Shown here one piece after another: positions 7,774 to 16,363 of a stretch of 64,000 nucleotides of DNA (its first letter is position 1; every line of letters starts with the position of its first letter). The notes under the pieces are model-generated. The model saw nothing but the letters and a program-made list of their open reading frames with translations. It was not told where the DNA came from and did not search any database. A program made the translations under genes and the position numbers. Origin of the DNA: Oscillospiraceae bacterium. GTDB taxonomy: Bacteria > Bacillota > Clostridia > Oscillospirales > QAMX01. The DNA lies in assembly GCA_015067705.1 (NCBI GenBank), contig SVLW01000008.1:1-64000 (forward strand), in the 5' to 3' direction.

Positions 7774-9507
7774 TTATTGCATGGTGTCGATCAGGACACC
7801 GGTATAGTAATAGGGGATGATCTGCTGGTAAGTATAGCCCTGCTCCGCCATGGCCTTGGCGCCGTACTGGCTGAGGCCCACGTTATGGCCGTTGCCGCTG
7901 CCCCGGATCACAAAGGTGCCGGAACAGGAGGCAGGGATCTTAAGAGATGCGGCGGAGATTCTGCCGGGCTCTGTGGGGGCGGTATTTGCCGAAAACCCGG
8001 ATGCACCGGAGATGGTGGTGACGATCTCGGCATTTTCGATGCCGTCTGCGGTGAGAATGGGGGCGGAGGCGGGATACCGGATGCCGCCCATCTGGAGACC
8101 TCCCGCGGTCAGAACGCGGCTTGCCGCCACCAGGGCGGTGCCGTACTGCGCGCCGCCGGGGGCGGCACCGGATCCGGCGGAGACATTCGTAATCTCGGCA
8201 TTCGACTGGATTCGCATATGGTGCTTGTCCTCAAAGATAAAGCGCTGGCTGCGAACGTTGATGCGATAGCCATCCACGTTGAACACACTGCGGGCGCGCT
8301 CGCCCTCGTACTCGAATTTCTTGCCGGAGGCGTCAAGGAAGGTCAGACAGGACATGTTGCCCGCGTCGGTATAAGTGGCATAGGCATGGACGATGCTACC
8401 GGAAATGCTGTTGCCCCGATCCCGGAGAATGTTCGTAATGTCGGAGAGGGTCAGTTCATAGCTCCAGTCGGTGTAGGCAGTATTGGTGAGGGCTTCAAAA
8501 TCGTCCCGCACGGCCCGGAGATAGGGCAGGGCGTTATACCAGACGTTTTCGCTGTTCTCGGATGCGCCGCCGTTTGAAGCGTAGTACACCGCGTCAATGA
8601 GCTCACCGTTGTAGGTGATGACCTGTCCGGCGGTCTCCGCCACGGCGCGGTCGGTGAGTTCGGTGGCGGCATTGGTGCCGAAATACACCTGACATTCTGT
8701 GGTGTTGCAGAGGTCAAATCCCTGGCGGGAATGCTTGTGGAGGTTTGCGTATGCATAGGTGCGGGCGCAGACCGCCTGGGTCTTCAGCGCCTCCAGAGGC
8801 CAGGAGGGACTCATTTCATAGGGCACCACGCCCCGGACATATTCCTCCATGGACACCACATTCGCCACCGTCAGCACACTGCCGCTGCGGGTATACTCAA
8901 AGGATCCATAGTATTTCCGGCCCTTGAACCAGGTCTCGGCGCCCTCGTTTTCCACAAAGAGATCGATCACCGGCCGAACCGCCAGACTGGCGCCGCCCAG
9001 ATCGAACTCAAAGAGGAATTCGCCGGTATTGGTCTCCCGGATAGTATAGCCGGAGAGACTGCTCTCGATGGCATAGCCGCCATACATGGCGGCATAGTCC
9101 GCGGCATCATAATAGGAAGAGAAGTTTCCGATCCGCACCCGGAAGCCGCCGTCATAGGCCACAAAGGCGTCTGTACCATACTGATCGGCGATAAGCCGGG
9201 CCTCGTCATAAGAAAAGAACTGCTGGTCCAGCTGAACCTGGCAGGAGGTATCGGGGGTCATGGTGAGGTATACTTCCGGCAGAAAGCCCAGGTTATTGAA
9301 GATGTCGTTTCCGTCGAACCAGCCCACCTGATAGCCGGCGCCGGCGCCGGTGACGTTCTGGAGATTGGCGGAGGGCAGCGCCTCGTCGCCGTAGTATAGA
9401 CCGATGCGGATCAGATCCTCCGCCGACCCAAGGGCCCGGGCCGAGGGCTGGGGCAGGGACAGCAGGAGAACGGCACAGAGCATCAGAAGAGACAGTTTTC
9501 TTCGCAT
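7774..9507 (-). CDS. SpoIID/LytB-domain protein, secreted
   Basis: 577 residues. An N-terminal signal peptide runs to about residue 26 (LSLLMLCAVLLLSLP...ARA). Residues ~117-150 (YDGGFRVRIGNFSSYYDAAD) resemble a SPOR peptidoglycan-binding domain. The SpoIID domain begins near 200 and carries VVPYEMSPSWPLEALKTQAV with Glu231 at the known catalytic position, then YYASNGG and the closing GSGNGHNVGLSQYGAKAMA. SpoIID enzymes are lytic transglycosylases acting on stripped peptidoglycan. The domain is interrupted by an insertion of ~100 residues (about 410-510) not found in minimal SpoIID. A consensus sigma-A promoter lies in front, so this is probably a vegetative SpoIID/LytB-like protein rather than the engulfment SpoIID. 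Confidence 0.88.
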   Translation of the reverse strand: MRRKLSLLMLCAVLLLSLPQPSARALGSAEDLIRIGLYYGDEALPSANLQNVTGAGAGYQVGWFDGNDIFNNLGFLPEVYLTMTPDTSCQVQLDQQFFSYDEARLIADQYGTDAFVAYDGGFRVRIGNFSSYYDAADYAAMYGGYAIESSLSGYTIRETNTGEFLFEFDLGGASLAVRPVIDLFVENEGAETWFKGRKYYGSFEYTRSGSVLTVANVVSMEEYVRGVVPYEMSPSWPLEALKTQAVCARTYAYANLHKHSRQGFDLCNTTECQVYFGTNAATELTDRAVAETAGQVITYNGELIDAVYYASNGGASENSENVWYNALPYLRAVRDDFEALTNTAYTDWSYELTLSDITNILRDRGNSISGSIVHAYATYTDAGNMSCLTFLDASGKKFEYEGERARSVFNVDGYRINVRSQRFIFEDKHHMRIQSNAEITNVSAGSGAAPGGAQYGTALVAASRVLTAGGLQMGGIRYPASAPILTADGIENAEIVTTISGASGFSANTAPTEPGRISAASLKIPASCSGTFVIRGSGNGHNVGLSQYGAKAMAEQGYTYQQIIPYYYTGVLIDTMQ

Positions 9508-9550
9508 ATTGGCACTCCAGTCTGAATAAAAGGCGAAAATCTACAGCAGT

Positions 9551-9579
9551 ATTATACCGATTCCGACTGCTTTTGTCAA
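9551..9579 (-). promoter_or_regulatory. Consensus sigma-A promoter for the SpoIID-domain gene
   Basis: On the minus strand TTGACA, a 17-base spacer and TATAAT. It is divergent from the dapA promoter, with ten bases between the two -35 elements. Confidence 0.8.
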
Positions 9580-9588
9580 TTTTTTTGA

Positions 9589-9617
9589 TTGACAGTGCAT
9601 GGCCGCTTTGATAGAAT
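9589..9617 (+). promoter_or_regulatory. Sigma-A-type promoter for dapA-dapB-asd
   Basis: TTGACA at 9589-9594, a 17-base spacer and TAGAAT at 9612-9617. The leader to the dapA ATG is about 140 bases. Confidence 0.8.
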
Positions 9618-9624
9618 ACATATC

Positions 9625-9752
9625 ATCAGGGAAGTGTATCCGAAGTTCCCTGTGAAAACGGAGATTCCCCGATTAAAGATGGTCAATTCCGCCGATTCCC
9701 GGGAATATACTGATCCGTATGACTGCCGCGTTTTTTAGCGGCACGGTTTTTC
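9625..9752 (+). promoter_or_regulatory. Structured dapA leader with terminator-like hairpin
   Basis: A hairpin CAGGGAA/TTCCCTG lies at 9627-9652. A second, TGCCGC/GCGGCA (9724-9743), is followed by CGG and five T just before AGGAGG of dapA. This would fit an attenuator. I do not recognise lysine-riboswitch or T-box consensus elements here. Confidence 0.45.
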
Positions 9753-9764
9753 AGGAGGTTTCAG

Positions 9765-10655
9765 ATGAAAAAGCCTATTTTTACCGGTTCTGCAGTGGCA
9801 CTGATCACCCCTTATCGTGACAACCAGGTGGATTTTGAAGCATACGGCAAGCTCATCGATCTGCAGATCGCAGGCGGCACCTCCGCCCTGGTGGTGTGTG
9901 CCACCACAGGCGAGGCCCCCACGCTTTCCGATGAGGAGCATCATGCCTGCATTGACTATGCCGTGCGGCGTGTGGCGGGACGCATTCCCGTGATCGCCGG
10001 TTCCGGCTCCAACGATACCCAGCATGCGGTGGATATGAGCAATTATGCGAAGGATGCCGGTGCCGATGCCGTCCTGATGGTGACGCCCTACTATAATAAA
10101 CCCACGCAGAAGGGCCTGCTCCGACAGTACACTTACATTGCCGAGCGGGTGGATCTGCCGATCATTCTTTATAATGTGCCGTCCCGCACTTCGGTGTCGA
10201 TTTCTGCGGAAGTGTACGAGGAACTCTCGAAGATCCCCAATATCAACGGCGTCAAGGAGGCCTCCGGCGACTTTGCGCTGGTGAACGAAGTGTTCCATCG
10301 CTGCGGCGATGAGATGAACGTCTGGGCGGGCAACGATGATATCATCGTGCCGGTGCTTGCCATGGGCGGCGCGGGCGTGATCTCCACGGCGGCAAACATT
10401 CTGCCCCGGGTCATTGCCGATATCTGCGAAAAGTGGTTTGCCGGTGACCATGCCGGTGCCGCGGCCATGCAGACAGAATACTATGACGTCCTGCGCGACC
10501 TCTTTATTGAGACCAATCCCATCCCGGTCAAGACCGCGGCCAATCTGATGGGTCTGCCGGGCGGCGAATGGCGTCTGCCGCTTTGCGAAATGACGGACGC
10601 TAACCTTGAGAAACTGAAGAAAACGCTGGCGCGTCATGGATTGATCGTCGGCTAA
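9765..10655 (+). CDS. dapA: 4-hydroxy-tetrahydrodipicolinate synthase
   Basis: 296 residues, full length. It condenses pyruvate with aspartate semialdehyde, the first committed step to diaminopimelate, lysine and spore dipicolinate. TIM-barrel motifs include ATTGEAPTLSDEEH (T47/T48), ILYNVPSRT with Tyr136, and GVKEASGDF with the Schiff-base Lys164. A strong AGGAGG precedes the ATG. It heads a three-gene unit with dapB (14-base gap) and asd, so the order follows the pathway. No lysine-sensing element was recognised in the leader. Confidence 0.97.
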   Translation: MKKPIFTGSAVALITPYRDNQVDFEAYGKLIDLQIAGGTSALVVCATTGEAPTLSDEEHHACIDYAVRRVAGRIPVIAGSGSNDTQHAVDMSNYAKDAGADAVLMVTPYYNKPTQKGLLRQYTYIAERVDLPIILYNVPSRTSVSISAEVYEELSKIPNINGVKEASGDFALVNEVFHRCGDEMNVWAGNDDIIVPVLAMGGAGVISTAANILPRVIADICEKWFAGDHAGAAAMQTEYYDVLRDLFIETNPIPVKTAANLMGLPGGEWRLPLCEMTDANLEKLKKTLARHGLIVG

Positions 10656-10669
10656 AAAAGGAGAATACC

Positions 10670-11431
10670 ATGCGAAAGATCGGTCTTGCCGGCTGTAACG
10701 GCCGCATGGGACGCGTCATCACCCAGATGGCCGCTGCCCGGGACGACATGAAAATAGTTGCCGGATTTGAACTGGTGCCGAATAAACTGGCCGACTATCC
10801 GGTGTATGCGGATGTGATGGAATACCAGGGCGAGATGGATGTACTGGTGGATTTCTCCGCCGCGTCGGCGCTTGATCATCACATTGCCTATTGTGTGGAG
10901 CGTCGGATCCCCATTCTGGTGGCCGCCACCGGCCACAGCGAGGAACAGCTCGCCGCACTGCGGGAGGCCTCCTCGAAGATCCCGGTATTCAAGACCGCAA
11001 ATCTCTCTCTGGGCGTTGCGGTTTTAGACGATCTGGTGCGCCGCGCCACCCGGCTTTTGGGTGCGGACTTTGATATCGAGGTGCTGGAGCGTCATCATAA
11101 TCAGAAGCTGGATGCGCCCTCCGGCACGGCCATGAGCCTGGCCCGCAGCATTCAGGAAGAGCTGCCCTTTGAGGCAGAGCTGGTCTATGACCGGCACGAA
11201 CGCCGGGCAAAGCGCCCGCAGAAGGAAATCGGTATGCACGCCATGCGCGGCGGCACCATCGTTGGCGAGCATGAAGTTATGTACGCCGGCGTCAATGAGA
11301 CCATTTCCATCTCCCATTCCGCGCAGTCCCGTGAGGTGTTCGCCGCCGGCGCCCTCCACGCGGTGAAGTTTTTGGCAGACCGGGAGCCGGGTATGTACGA
11401 CATGCGCGCTCTGGTGGCCGCAGTTCAGTAA
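10670..11431 (+). CDS. dapB: 4-hydroxy-tetrahydrodipicolinate reductase
   Basis: 253 residues. It reduces the DapA product with NAD(P)H. The N-terminal nucleotide-binding loop is GLAGCNGRMGRV. The substrate and catalytic segment EVLERHHNQKLDAPSGTA contains His142/His143 and Lys146, as in DapB enzymes, and the end has the usual GMYDM. AAGGAG lies 7 bases before the ATG. Translation is likely coupled with dapA. Confidence 0.97.
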   Translation: MRKIGLAGCNGRMGRVITQMAAARDDMKIVAGFELVPNKLADYPVYADVMEYQGEMDVLVDFSAASALDHHIAYCVERRIPILVAATGHSEEQLAALREASSKIPVFKTANLSLGVAVLDDLVRRATRLLGADFDIEVLERHHNQKLDAPSGTAMSLARSIQEELPFEAELVYDRHERRAKRPQKEIGMHAMRGGTIVGEHEVMYAGVNETISISHSAQSREVFAAGALHAVKFLADREPGMYDMRALVAAVQ

Positions 11432-11441
11432 ATAACAATGC

Positions 11442-11460
11442 GCAGGGCAAACCGCCCTGC
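11442..11460 (+). other. Intercistronic hairpin between dapB and asd
   Basis: GCAGGGC / GCCCTGC with a five-base loop and no T-tract. It may set relative mRNA stability within the operon. Confidence 0.4.
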
Positions 11461-11487
11461 AGCCCATCATAGTAAGGAGAAATTCAC

Positions 11488-12567
11488 ATGAAAAAGTTCA
11501 AAGTCGGCATTATTGGCTGTACGGGTATGGTTGGTCAGCGCTTTGCGATGATCATGAGCCGTCATCCCTGGTTTGAGGTCACTGCACTGGCTGCAAGCGC
11601 CCGCAGCGCCGGTCGAACTTATCAGGAGGCCGTGGACGGCCGCTGGAAGATGGCTGATCCGCTGCCTGAGCAGTATGCCAATATGACCGTGTTCGACGCC
11701 TCTGCCGATATCGACAAGATCGTGGATCTGGTGGACTTCGTGTTCTGCGCTGTTGATATGAAGAAGGACGAAATCCGCGCCCTTGAGGATCTCTATGCCA
11801 AGCACGAGTGCCCGGTCGTGTCCAACAACAGCGCCCATCGCTGGACCCCCGATGTGCCCATGATCATTCCGGAGGTCAACGCCGCCCATGCCGAGATCAT
11901 TCCCTATCAGCGCAAGCGCCTGGGCACCACCCGCGGCTTTGTGGCCGTGAAGCCCAACTGCTCCATCCAGGGCTATGTGCCCGCCCTCAACGCCCTGCGT
12001 GATCTGGGTCTGGAGCGCGCTGTGGTGTGCACCTATCAGGCTATTTCCGGCGCAGGCAAGACCTTCCGCGAGTGGCCGGAGATGATCGATAATGTCATCC
12101 CCTATATCGGCGGCGAGGAAGAAAAGAGCGAGCAGGAGCCCCTGAAGATCTGGGGTCAGATCGAAAACGGCGTCATCGTGCCCGCCAAGGCTCCGCTGAT
12201 CACCGCTCAGTGCATCCGTGTGCCTGTGACCGATGGTCATATGGCCGCTGTGTTTGCCACCTTCCAGAAGAAGATGTCCTGCGAGGAGATGATCGAGCGC
12301 TGGCGCAATTACCGCGGCCGCGCCCAGGAACTGGATCTGCCGTCCGCACCGAAGCAGTTCCTGCACTATTTCGAGGAAGACAATCGTCCCCAGACCAAGC
12401 TGGACCGTGACCTTGAGAACGGCATGGCGGTGACTCTGGGCCGTCTGCGTCCCGATACGCAGTATGACGTGAAGTTTGTGGGTCTGGCCCACAACACCAT
12501 GCGCGGTGCAGCCGGCGGCGCTGTGCTGACTGCAGAGCTTCTCTGTGCAGAGGGCTTCATGGACTGA
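11488..12567 (+). CDS. asd: Aspartate-semialdehyde dehydrogenase (archaeal/fungal-type)
   Basis: 359 residues. It makes aspartate semialdehyde from aspartyl phosphate, the substrate of DapA. The opening KVGIIGCTGMVGQRF is the NADP-binding loop, KPNCSIQG holds the catalytic Cys158, and SGAGKTF plus RVPVTDGHMAAVF complete the family signature. The length and these motifs fit the archaeal/yeast subclass rather than the classical E. coli form. It lies 56 bases after dapB with an AAGGAG site. Its 3' side carries a strong hairpin before tgt. Confidence 0.95.
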   Translation: MKKFKVGIIGCTGMVGQRFAMIMSRHPWFEVTALAASARSAGRTYQEAVDGRWKMADPLPEQYANMTVFDASADIDKIVDLVDFVFCAVDMKKDEIRALEDLYAKHECPVVSNNSAHRWTPDVPMIIPEVNAAHAEIIPYQRKRLGTTRGFVAVKPNCSIQGYVPALNALRDLGLERAVVCTYQAISGAGKTFREWPEMIDNVIPYIGGEEEKSEQEPLKIWGQIENGVIVPAKAPLITAQCIRVPVTDGHMAAVFATFQKKMSCEEMIERWRNYRGRAQELDLPSAPKQFLHYFEEDNRPQTKLDRDLENGMAVTLGRLRPDTQYDVKFVGLAHNTMRGAAGGAVLTAELLCAEGFMD

Positions 12568-12586
12568 GTCCCGACGCTAAAATCCC

Positions 12587-12615
12587 GTGGCGGAACACCG
12601 GCCGTGTTCCGCCAC
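12587..12615 (+). terminator. Strong hairpin after asd, weak T-tract
   Basis: GTGGCGGAACAC pairs perfectly with GTGTTCCGCCAC (12 bp, 5-base loop), but only three T follow. It may act as a partial terminator or a 3' stabilising structure. Confidence 0.6.
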
Positions 12616-12651
12616 TTTCCATGTGAACGAGTAGAATTGAGGAATGAAAAG

Positions 12652-13785
12652 ATGTTTCAGGTACTAAAAACTTCCGGTGAGGCACGCCGCGGCGTGTTCA
12701 CTACGCCCCACGGCACCATTCAGACACCGGTATTCATGAACGTCGGCACACTGGCTGCCATTAAGGGCGCCGTATCCACGAGAGATCTCGAGACCATCGG
12801 CTGTCAGGTAGAGCTTTCCAATACCTATCATCTGCATGTGCGTCCCGGCGAGGAGATCGTGCGGGATCTGGGCGGACTCCATGGCTTCATGAACTGGCCC
12901 CATCCCATCCTGACGGACTCCGGCGGTTTCCAGGTGTTCTCTCTGGCGGGTCTTCGGAAGATCACCGAGGAAGGCGTGAAATTCCATGCCCACACCGACG
13001 GCCATCTCATCCATATGACCCCGGAAAAGAGCATGCAGATCCAGGCATATCTGGGCTCTGATATCGCTATGGCCTTTGACGAGTGCATTGCCAATCCCTC
13101 GCCCCGGGACTATGTGGTGAAGAGCGTGGCCCGCACCACCCGTTGGCTGGAGCGCTGTAAGGCAGAGCTGGACCGTCTGCACCGGGAGGATCCCACCTGC
13201 CCGAACCCCGGCCAGATGCTCTTTGGCATCAACCAGGGCGGCGTGTACGCGGATATCCGCGTGGAGCACATGAAGCGCATTGCCGAGCTGGATCTGCCGG
13301 GCTATGCCATCGGCGGTTTGGCGGTGGGGGAGTCGACAGAGGATATGTATCGGATTCTGGAGGCCGTGAACCCCGTGGCCCCCAAGGACAAGCCCCGCTA
13401 TCTCATGGGCGTCGGTACGCCCAGCAACCTCATTGAGGGCGTCTATCGCGGCGTGGACTTCTTCGACTGCGTCATGCCCGCCCGCAATGCCCGCCACGGT
13501 CATGTCTATACCTGGGAGGGCATCCGCAATATGAACAATGAGAAGTATGCCCGGGACAATGATCCCATCGAGCCGGGCTGCGGCTGTCCCGCCTGTCAGG
13601 AGTATTCCCGCGCCTATATCCGCCATCTCTTCCGCAGTGGTGAGTCTCTGGCCGGACGTCTGGCCACACTGCACAATCTCTATTTCTACAATCATCTCAC
13701 CCGCCACATCCGCGAAGCCATTGAGGCAGGGGAGTATGAGGCCTTCCGCGCCCGCTGGAGCGAAGTTTTGGGCCGCAGAATCTAA
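12652..13785 (+). CDS. tgt: tRNA-guanine transglycosylase
   Basis: 378 residues from MFQVLKTSGE. It exchanges guanine 34 of GUN-anticodon tRNAs for a queuine precursor. Key residues visible are Asp89 in DSGGFQVFSL, GINQGGVY, GGLAVGE, the nucleophile Asp272 in FFDCVMPARNARHG, and the zinc ligands C310, C312, C315 and H341 (CGCPAC...LHN). An in-frame GTG at 12604 would add 16 residues but sits in the asd hairpin. The ATG at 12652 follows GAGGAATG and aligns with the family start. With queA it points to queuosine tRNA modification. Confidence 0.96.
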   Translation: MFQVLKTSGEARRGVFTTPHGTIQTPVFMNVGTLAAIKGAVSTRDLETIGCQVELSNTYHLHVRPGEEIVRDLGGLHGFMNWPHPILTDSGGFQVFSLAGLRKITEEGVKFHAHTDGHLIHMTPEKSMQIQAYLGSDIAMAFDECIANPSPRDYVVKSVARTTRWLERCKAELDRLHREDPTCPNPGQMLFGINQGGVYADIRVEHMKRIAELDLPGYAIGGLAVGESTEDMYRILEAVNPVAPKDKPRYLMGVGTPSNLIEGVYRGVDFFDCVMPARNARHGHVYTWEGIRNMNNEKYARDNDPIEPGCGCPACQEYSRAYIRHLFRSGESLAGRLATLHNLYFYNHLTRHIREAIEAGEYEAFRARWSEVLGRRI

Positions 13786-13840
13786 AATCTGCCAAAAACG
13801 CCCTTGTCACAGGGGTCTGAATCTGGTAAAATAACAATAC

Positions 13841-13897
13841 AAAGCCAAACAAGCCTATGACGTACGAAAGACGACTTCCGGCATGTTTGGCTTTTTT
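13841..13897 (+). terminator. Terminator after tgt
   Basis: AAGCCAAACA and TGTTTGGCTT pair across a loop of about 30 bases, followed by a T-run. Confidence 0.7.
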
Positions 13898-13930
13898 CGT
13901 CAAATCCGGAACCAATGGAGGTGTGATATC

Positions 13931-15934
13931 GTGGAAAAACTTTATATGGGCGCGGCGTTTTATCCGGAAGTATACGGAAAAGACCTGCCGACGCTGGAAG
14001 AAGATATTGCCGTGATGAAGCAGGGCGGATTCAATGTCATGCGCATCGCGGAATTTTCATGGAGCTGTATGGAGCCCCATGACGGTGTATTTGATTTTGA
14101 GTGGCTGCATCGGATTGTGGATCGGTTGTATGCAAACGGTATTTCCGTGATCATGTGCACGCCCTCCGTGACGCCTCCGGACTGGCTGACAAAAAAATAC
14201 CCGGAAATCCTCATGATGAACGATGACGGCAATCGGAAACAGCACGGCGCCCGCCGTCATTGCTGTTCCAATGCAAGAATCTACCGGAACTATGTCCGCA
14301 GGATCAATGAAAAACTGGCAAGGGAATTTGCGGAGGATCCCGCCATCATTGGATGGCAGCTGGATAACGAAATCTCGCCCCAGGGCCGGGGCTGTTCCTG
14401 CCCGACGTGCATGGCGCTTTTTCATGAACATCTGGCCAGAAAATACGGCACCGTGGAGAACCTCAATGACCGCTGGTACTTAAAGCTCTGGAGTCAGGAA
14501 TACGAGAGCTTTGAGGATGTGCCTCATCCGCATGAGAAAACCTGGTCTCATCCCTCCCTGATTGCCGAATACATCGGATTCCAGTCGGACAGCCATGCGG
14601 AATTCCTTCACGAACAGGCAGAGACCCTGCGGAAAAACGGCGCAAAGGCGCCCATCGGCACGGATATGATGCCGATTTACGCGCAGAGCTATCCCAAAAC
14701 GGTGGGCCCGCTGGATCTGGTCCAGTTCAATCACTATAATACCCGCGCCAACCTCCGGGACGTTAGTTTTTGGTTCAGCTATATGCAGGGCCTGAAGCCG
14801 GAGACGCCCTTCTGGGTGACGGAGACCTGTACCGGAGCAAACGGCGCCGCCGCCGCAAACGGAGGGGAATATCCCCTTGGCTTCAACCGGGTGAATTCTC
14901 TCATGCCCTTTGCCTTCGGCGCTGCCATGAATAACTACTGGCTGTGGCGCGCCCACCCGGGCGGGCATGAGCTGATGCACGGCAGCGTGATCACCAGCCA
15001 GGGCAGACCGGTCTATAATTTCAACGAATGCGTGGACGTGGCAAAGATCCTGACGGCGGCAGAGCGCTTCCTGACGGAAACACGCCCCGATTATCACGGG
15101 TTTGCCATGAGCGCCTCCTGCAAGGTGGGCGTCATGTCTCCGGCCCAGCCCATTGTGCAGCAGTTTGACTATCGACAGGAACTGATCAACAGCTGGCATG
15201 ACCTCATGGGCGGCGGAATGCTGCCCCAGGTGCAGGAGCCCTGTATGCCGCTTGATGACGTGAAAGTGCTTTACTCGCCCTATCTTCTGACTCTGGAGGA
15301 AGGCGATTTCATGAGCCGCCTGGCAGACTGGATCCGGGCGGGCGGCATCTGGATCGCAGGCCCCATGACGGATATCCGCAATGCCGACGGAGCCAAATAT
15401 ATGGATTCTCCCTTCGGACTCATCGAAAAGCTGACGGGTGTATACCGCGCCTACGGGATGACGGCCCACTCCATTCCTGCATGGGTGGACTGGAACGGCA
15501 CGAAGGCCGAAACCGGTATCTGGACGGATGTGTTCGTCCCCGGAGAGGGACAGGAAGTGCTGGCACGGTATGAAAGTCTTTCTGAGGAGGAACCGTCTCC
15601 CTTCTCGGGCGGCGCCGCGGCGGTGTGGTGTCCGGTGGGAAAGGGCGGCGTGATCGTGGTGGGCACCCGGCCCTCCCGCGAAGCCCTGCAGGAACTGGTG
15701 CGTTTTGCCTTCTGCCGGGCGGGGATTGCCCTTTCGACGCGCTCCAGCGCCAATGTATTGGCGTTAGAGCGCAGCGGCGCAGAACAGGGCGTTATTGCCG
15801 TGGAAGTGGAGCATAAACCCGGCACGATGATCCTGTCAGGACAGTACCGGGATGTGGTCAGCGGAGAGGAATACAGCGGAGAAGTGGCTTTGAAACCGTA
15901 CGATTTCCGCATATTCCGTAAGATCGGGGGGTGA
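13931..15934 (+). CDS. Beta-galactosidase, glycoside hydrolase family 42
   Basis: 667 residues from a GTG start preceded by GGAGGTG eight bases away; the frame is open upstream but without a better site. GH42 features in order: GAAFYPE near the N-terminus, MRIAEFSW, TPPDWLTKKYPE, the acid/base Glu147 in GWQLDNEI, a Cys-rich segment CSCPTC (155-160), the nucleophile Glu298 in FWVTET, then the trimerisation and C-terminal beta-domains. No signal peptide, so it acts on sugars after uptake. It lies directly upstream of two sugar permease genes, which suggests a galactoside-use locus. The exact substrate is not deducible. Confidence 0.92.
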   Translation: MEKLYMGAAFYPEVYGKDLPTLEEDIAVMKQGGFNVMRIAEFSWSCMEPHDGVFDFEWLHRIVDRLYANGISVIMCTPSVTPPDWLTKKYPEILMMNDDGNRKQHGARRHCCSNARIYRNYVRRINEKLAREFAEDPAIIGWQLDNEISPQGRGCSCPTCMALFHEHLARKYGTVENLNDRWYLKLWSQEYESFEDVPHPHEKTWSHPSLIAEYIGFQSDSHAEFLHEQAETLRKNGAKAPIGTDMMPIYAQSYPKTVGPLDLVQFNHYNTRANLRDVSFWFSYMQGLKPETPFWVTETCTGANGAAAANGGEYPLGFNRVNSLMPFAFGAAMNNYWLWRAHPGGHELMHGSVITSQGRPVYNFNECVDVAKILTAAERFLTETRPDYHGFAMSASCKVGVMSPAQPIVQQFDYRQELINSWHDLMGGGMLPQVQEPCMPLDDVKVLYSPYLLTLEEGDFMSRLADWIRAGGIWIAGPMTDIRNADGAKYMDSPFGLIEKLTGVYRAYGMTAHSIPAWVDWNGTKAETGIWTDVFVPGEGQEVLARYESLSEEEPSPFSGGAAAVWCPVGKGGVIVVGTRPSREALQELVRFAFCRAGIALSTRSSANVLALERSGAEQGVIAVEVEHKPGTMILSGQYRDVVSGEEYSGEVALKPYDFRIFRKIGG

Positions 15935-16363
15935 CGGCATTCCCGGATTTGTTCAAATTTTATGACAAATCAGTTACAATCAAAGTTTGTACACACCGAA
16001 ACACGCCAAAAATAGCCCAAACATAAGGAAAATGGACAGTTTTTGAACGAGGTAAAGAAAAATTATTACCAAACGTCAAAAACGCTATTGACTTTTCTTT
16101 GTGGATATGGTACTATTTTGACAAAAGTAATAGAAAGAACTGCAAAATGTTGGTGGTTTTGCTCAATGGCTATTGCTTTTGCGAATTTCATTGTCACGGT
16201 TTTGGTGTAAAAGCGACAAAAAAGGCGTTTTTACACAACTTTTGTTCTATTTTACATACAAGGCCGATGGTGGTGAACGCTTGTGGTTTTTGCATAAAAA
16301 CCACGGCACGTTTGTCCAAGCGCAGGGAGTGTCCCGCAAATTTGACTTTAAGGAGGCTATCGC
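15935..16363 (+). promoter_or_regulatory. AT-rich intergenic region with promoter and long leader of the ABC permease operon
   Basis: No credible gene. A sigma-A promoter lies at 16088-16116: TTGACT, 17 bases, TACTAT. Upstream, an imperfect inverted repeat (GTTTTTGAACG about 16037, CGTCAAAAAC about 16074) could be an operator. The transcribed leader is about 240 bases and contains a hairpin GTGGTTTTTGCATAAAAACCAC near 16281-16302. AAGGAGG precedes the permease ATG. No known riboswitch was recognised. Confidence 0.6.

Noticed and set aside
12604-12651. Longer tgt start at GTG 12604
   Set aside because: It lies in the descending arm of the asd hairpin, has no ribosome site and extends beyond the family's N-terminus.
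15959-16090. Mobile-element or integration scar in the AT-rich gap before the permeases
   Set aside because: No terminal inverted repeats, target duplication or transposase remnant; the AT content fits a promoter region.
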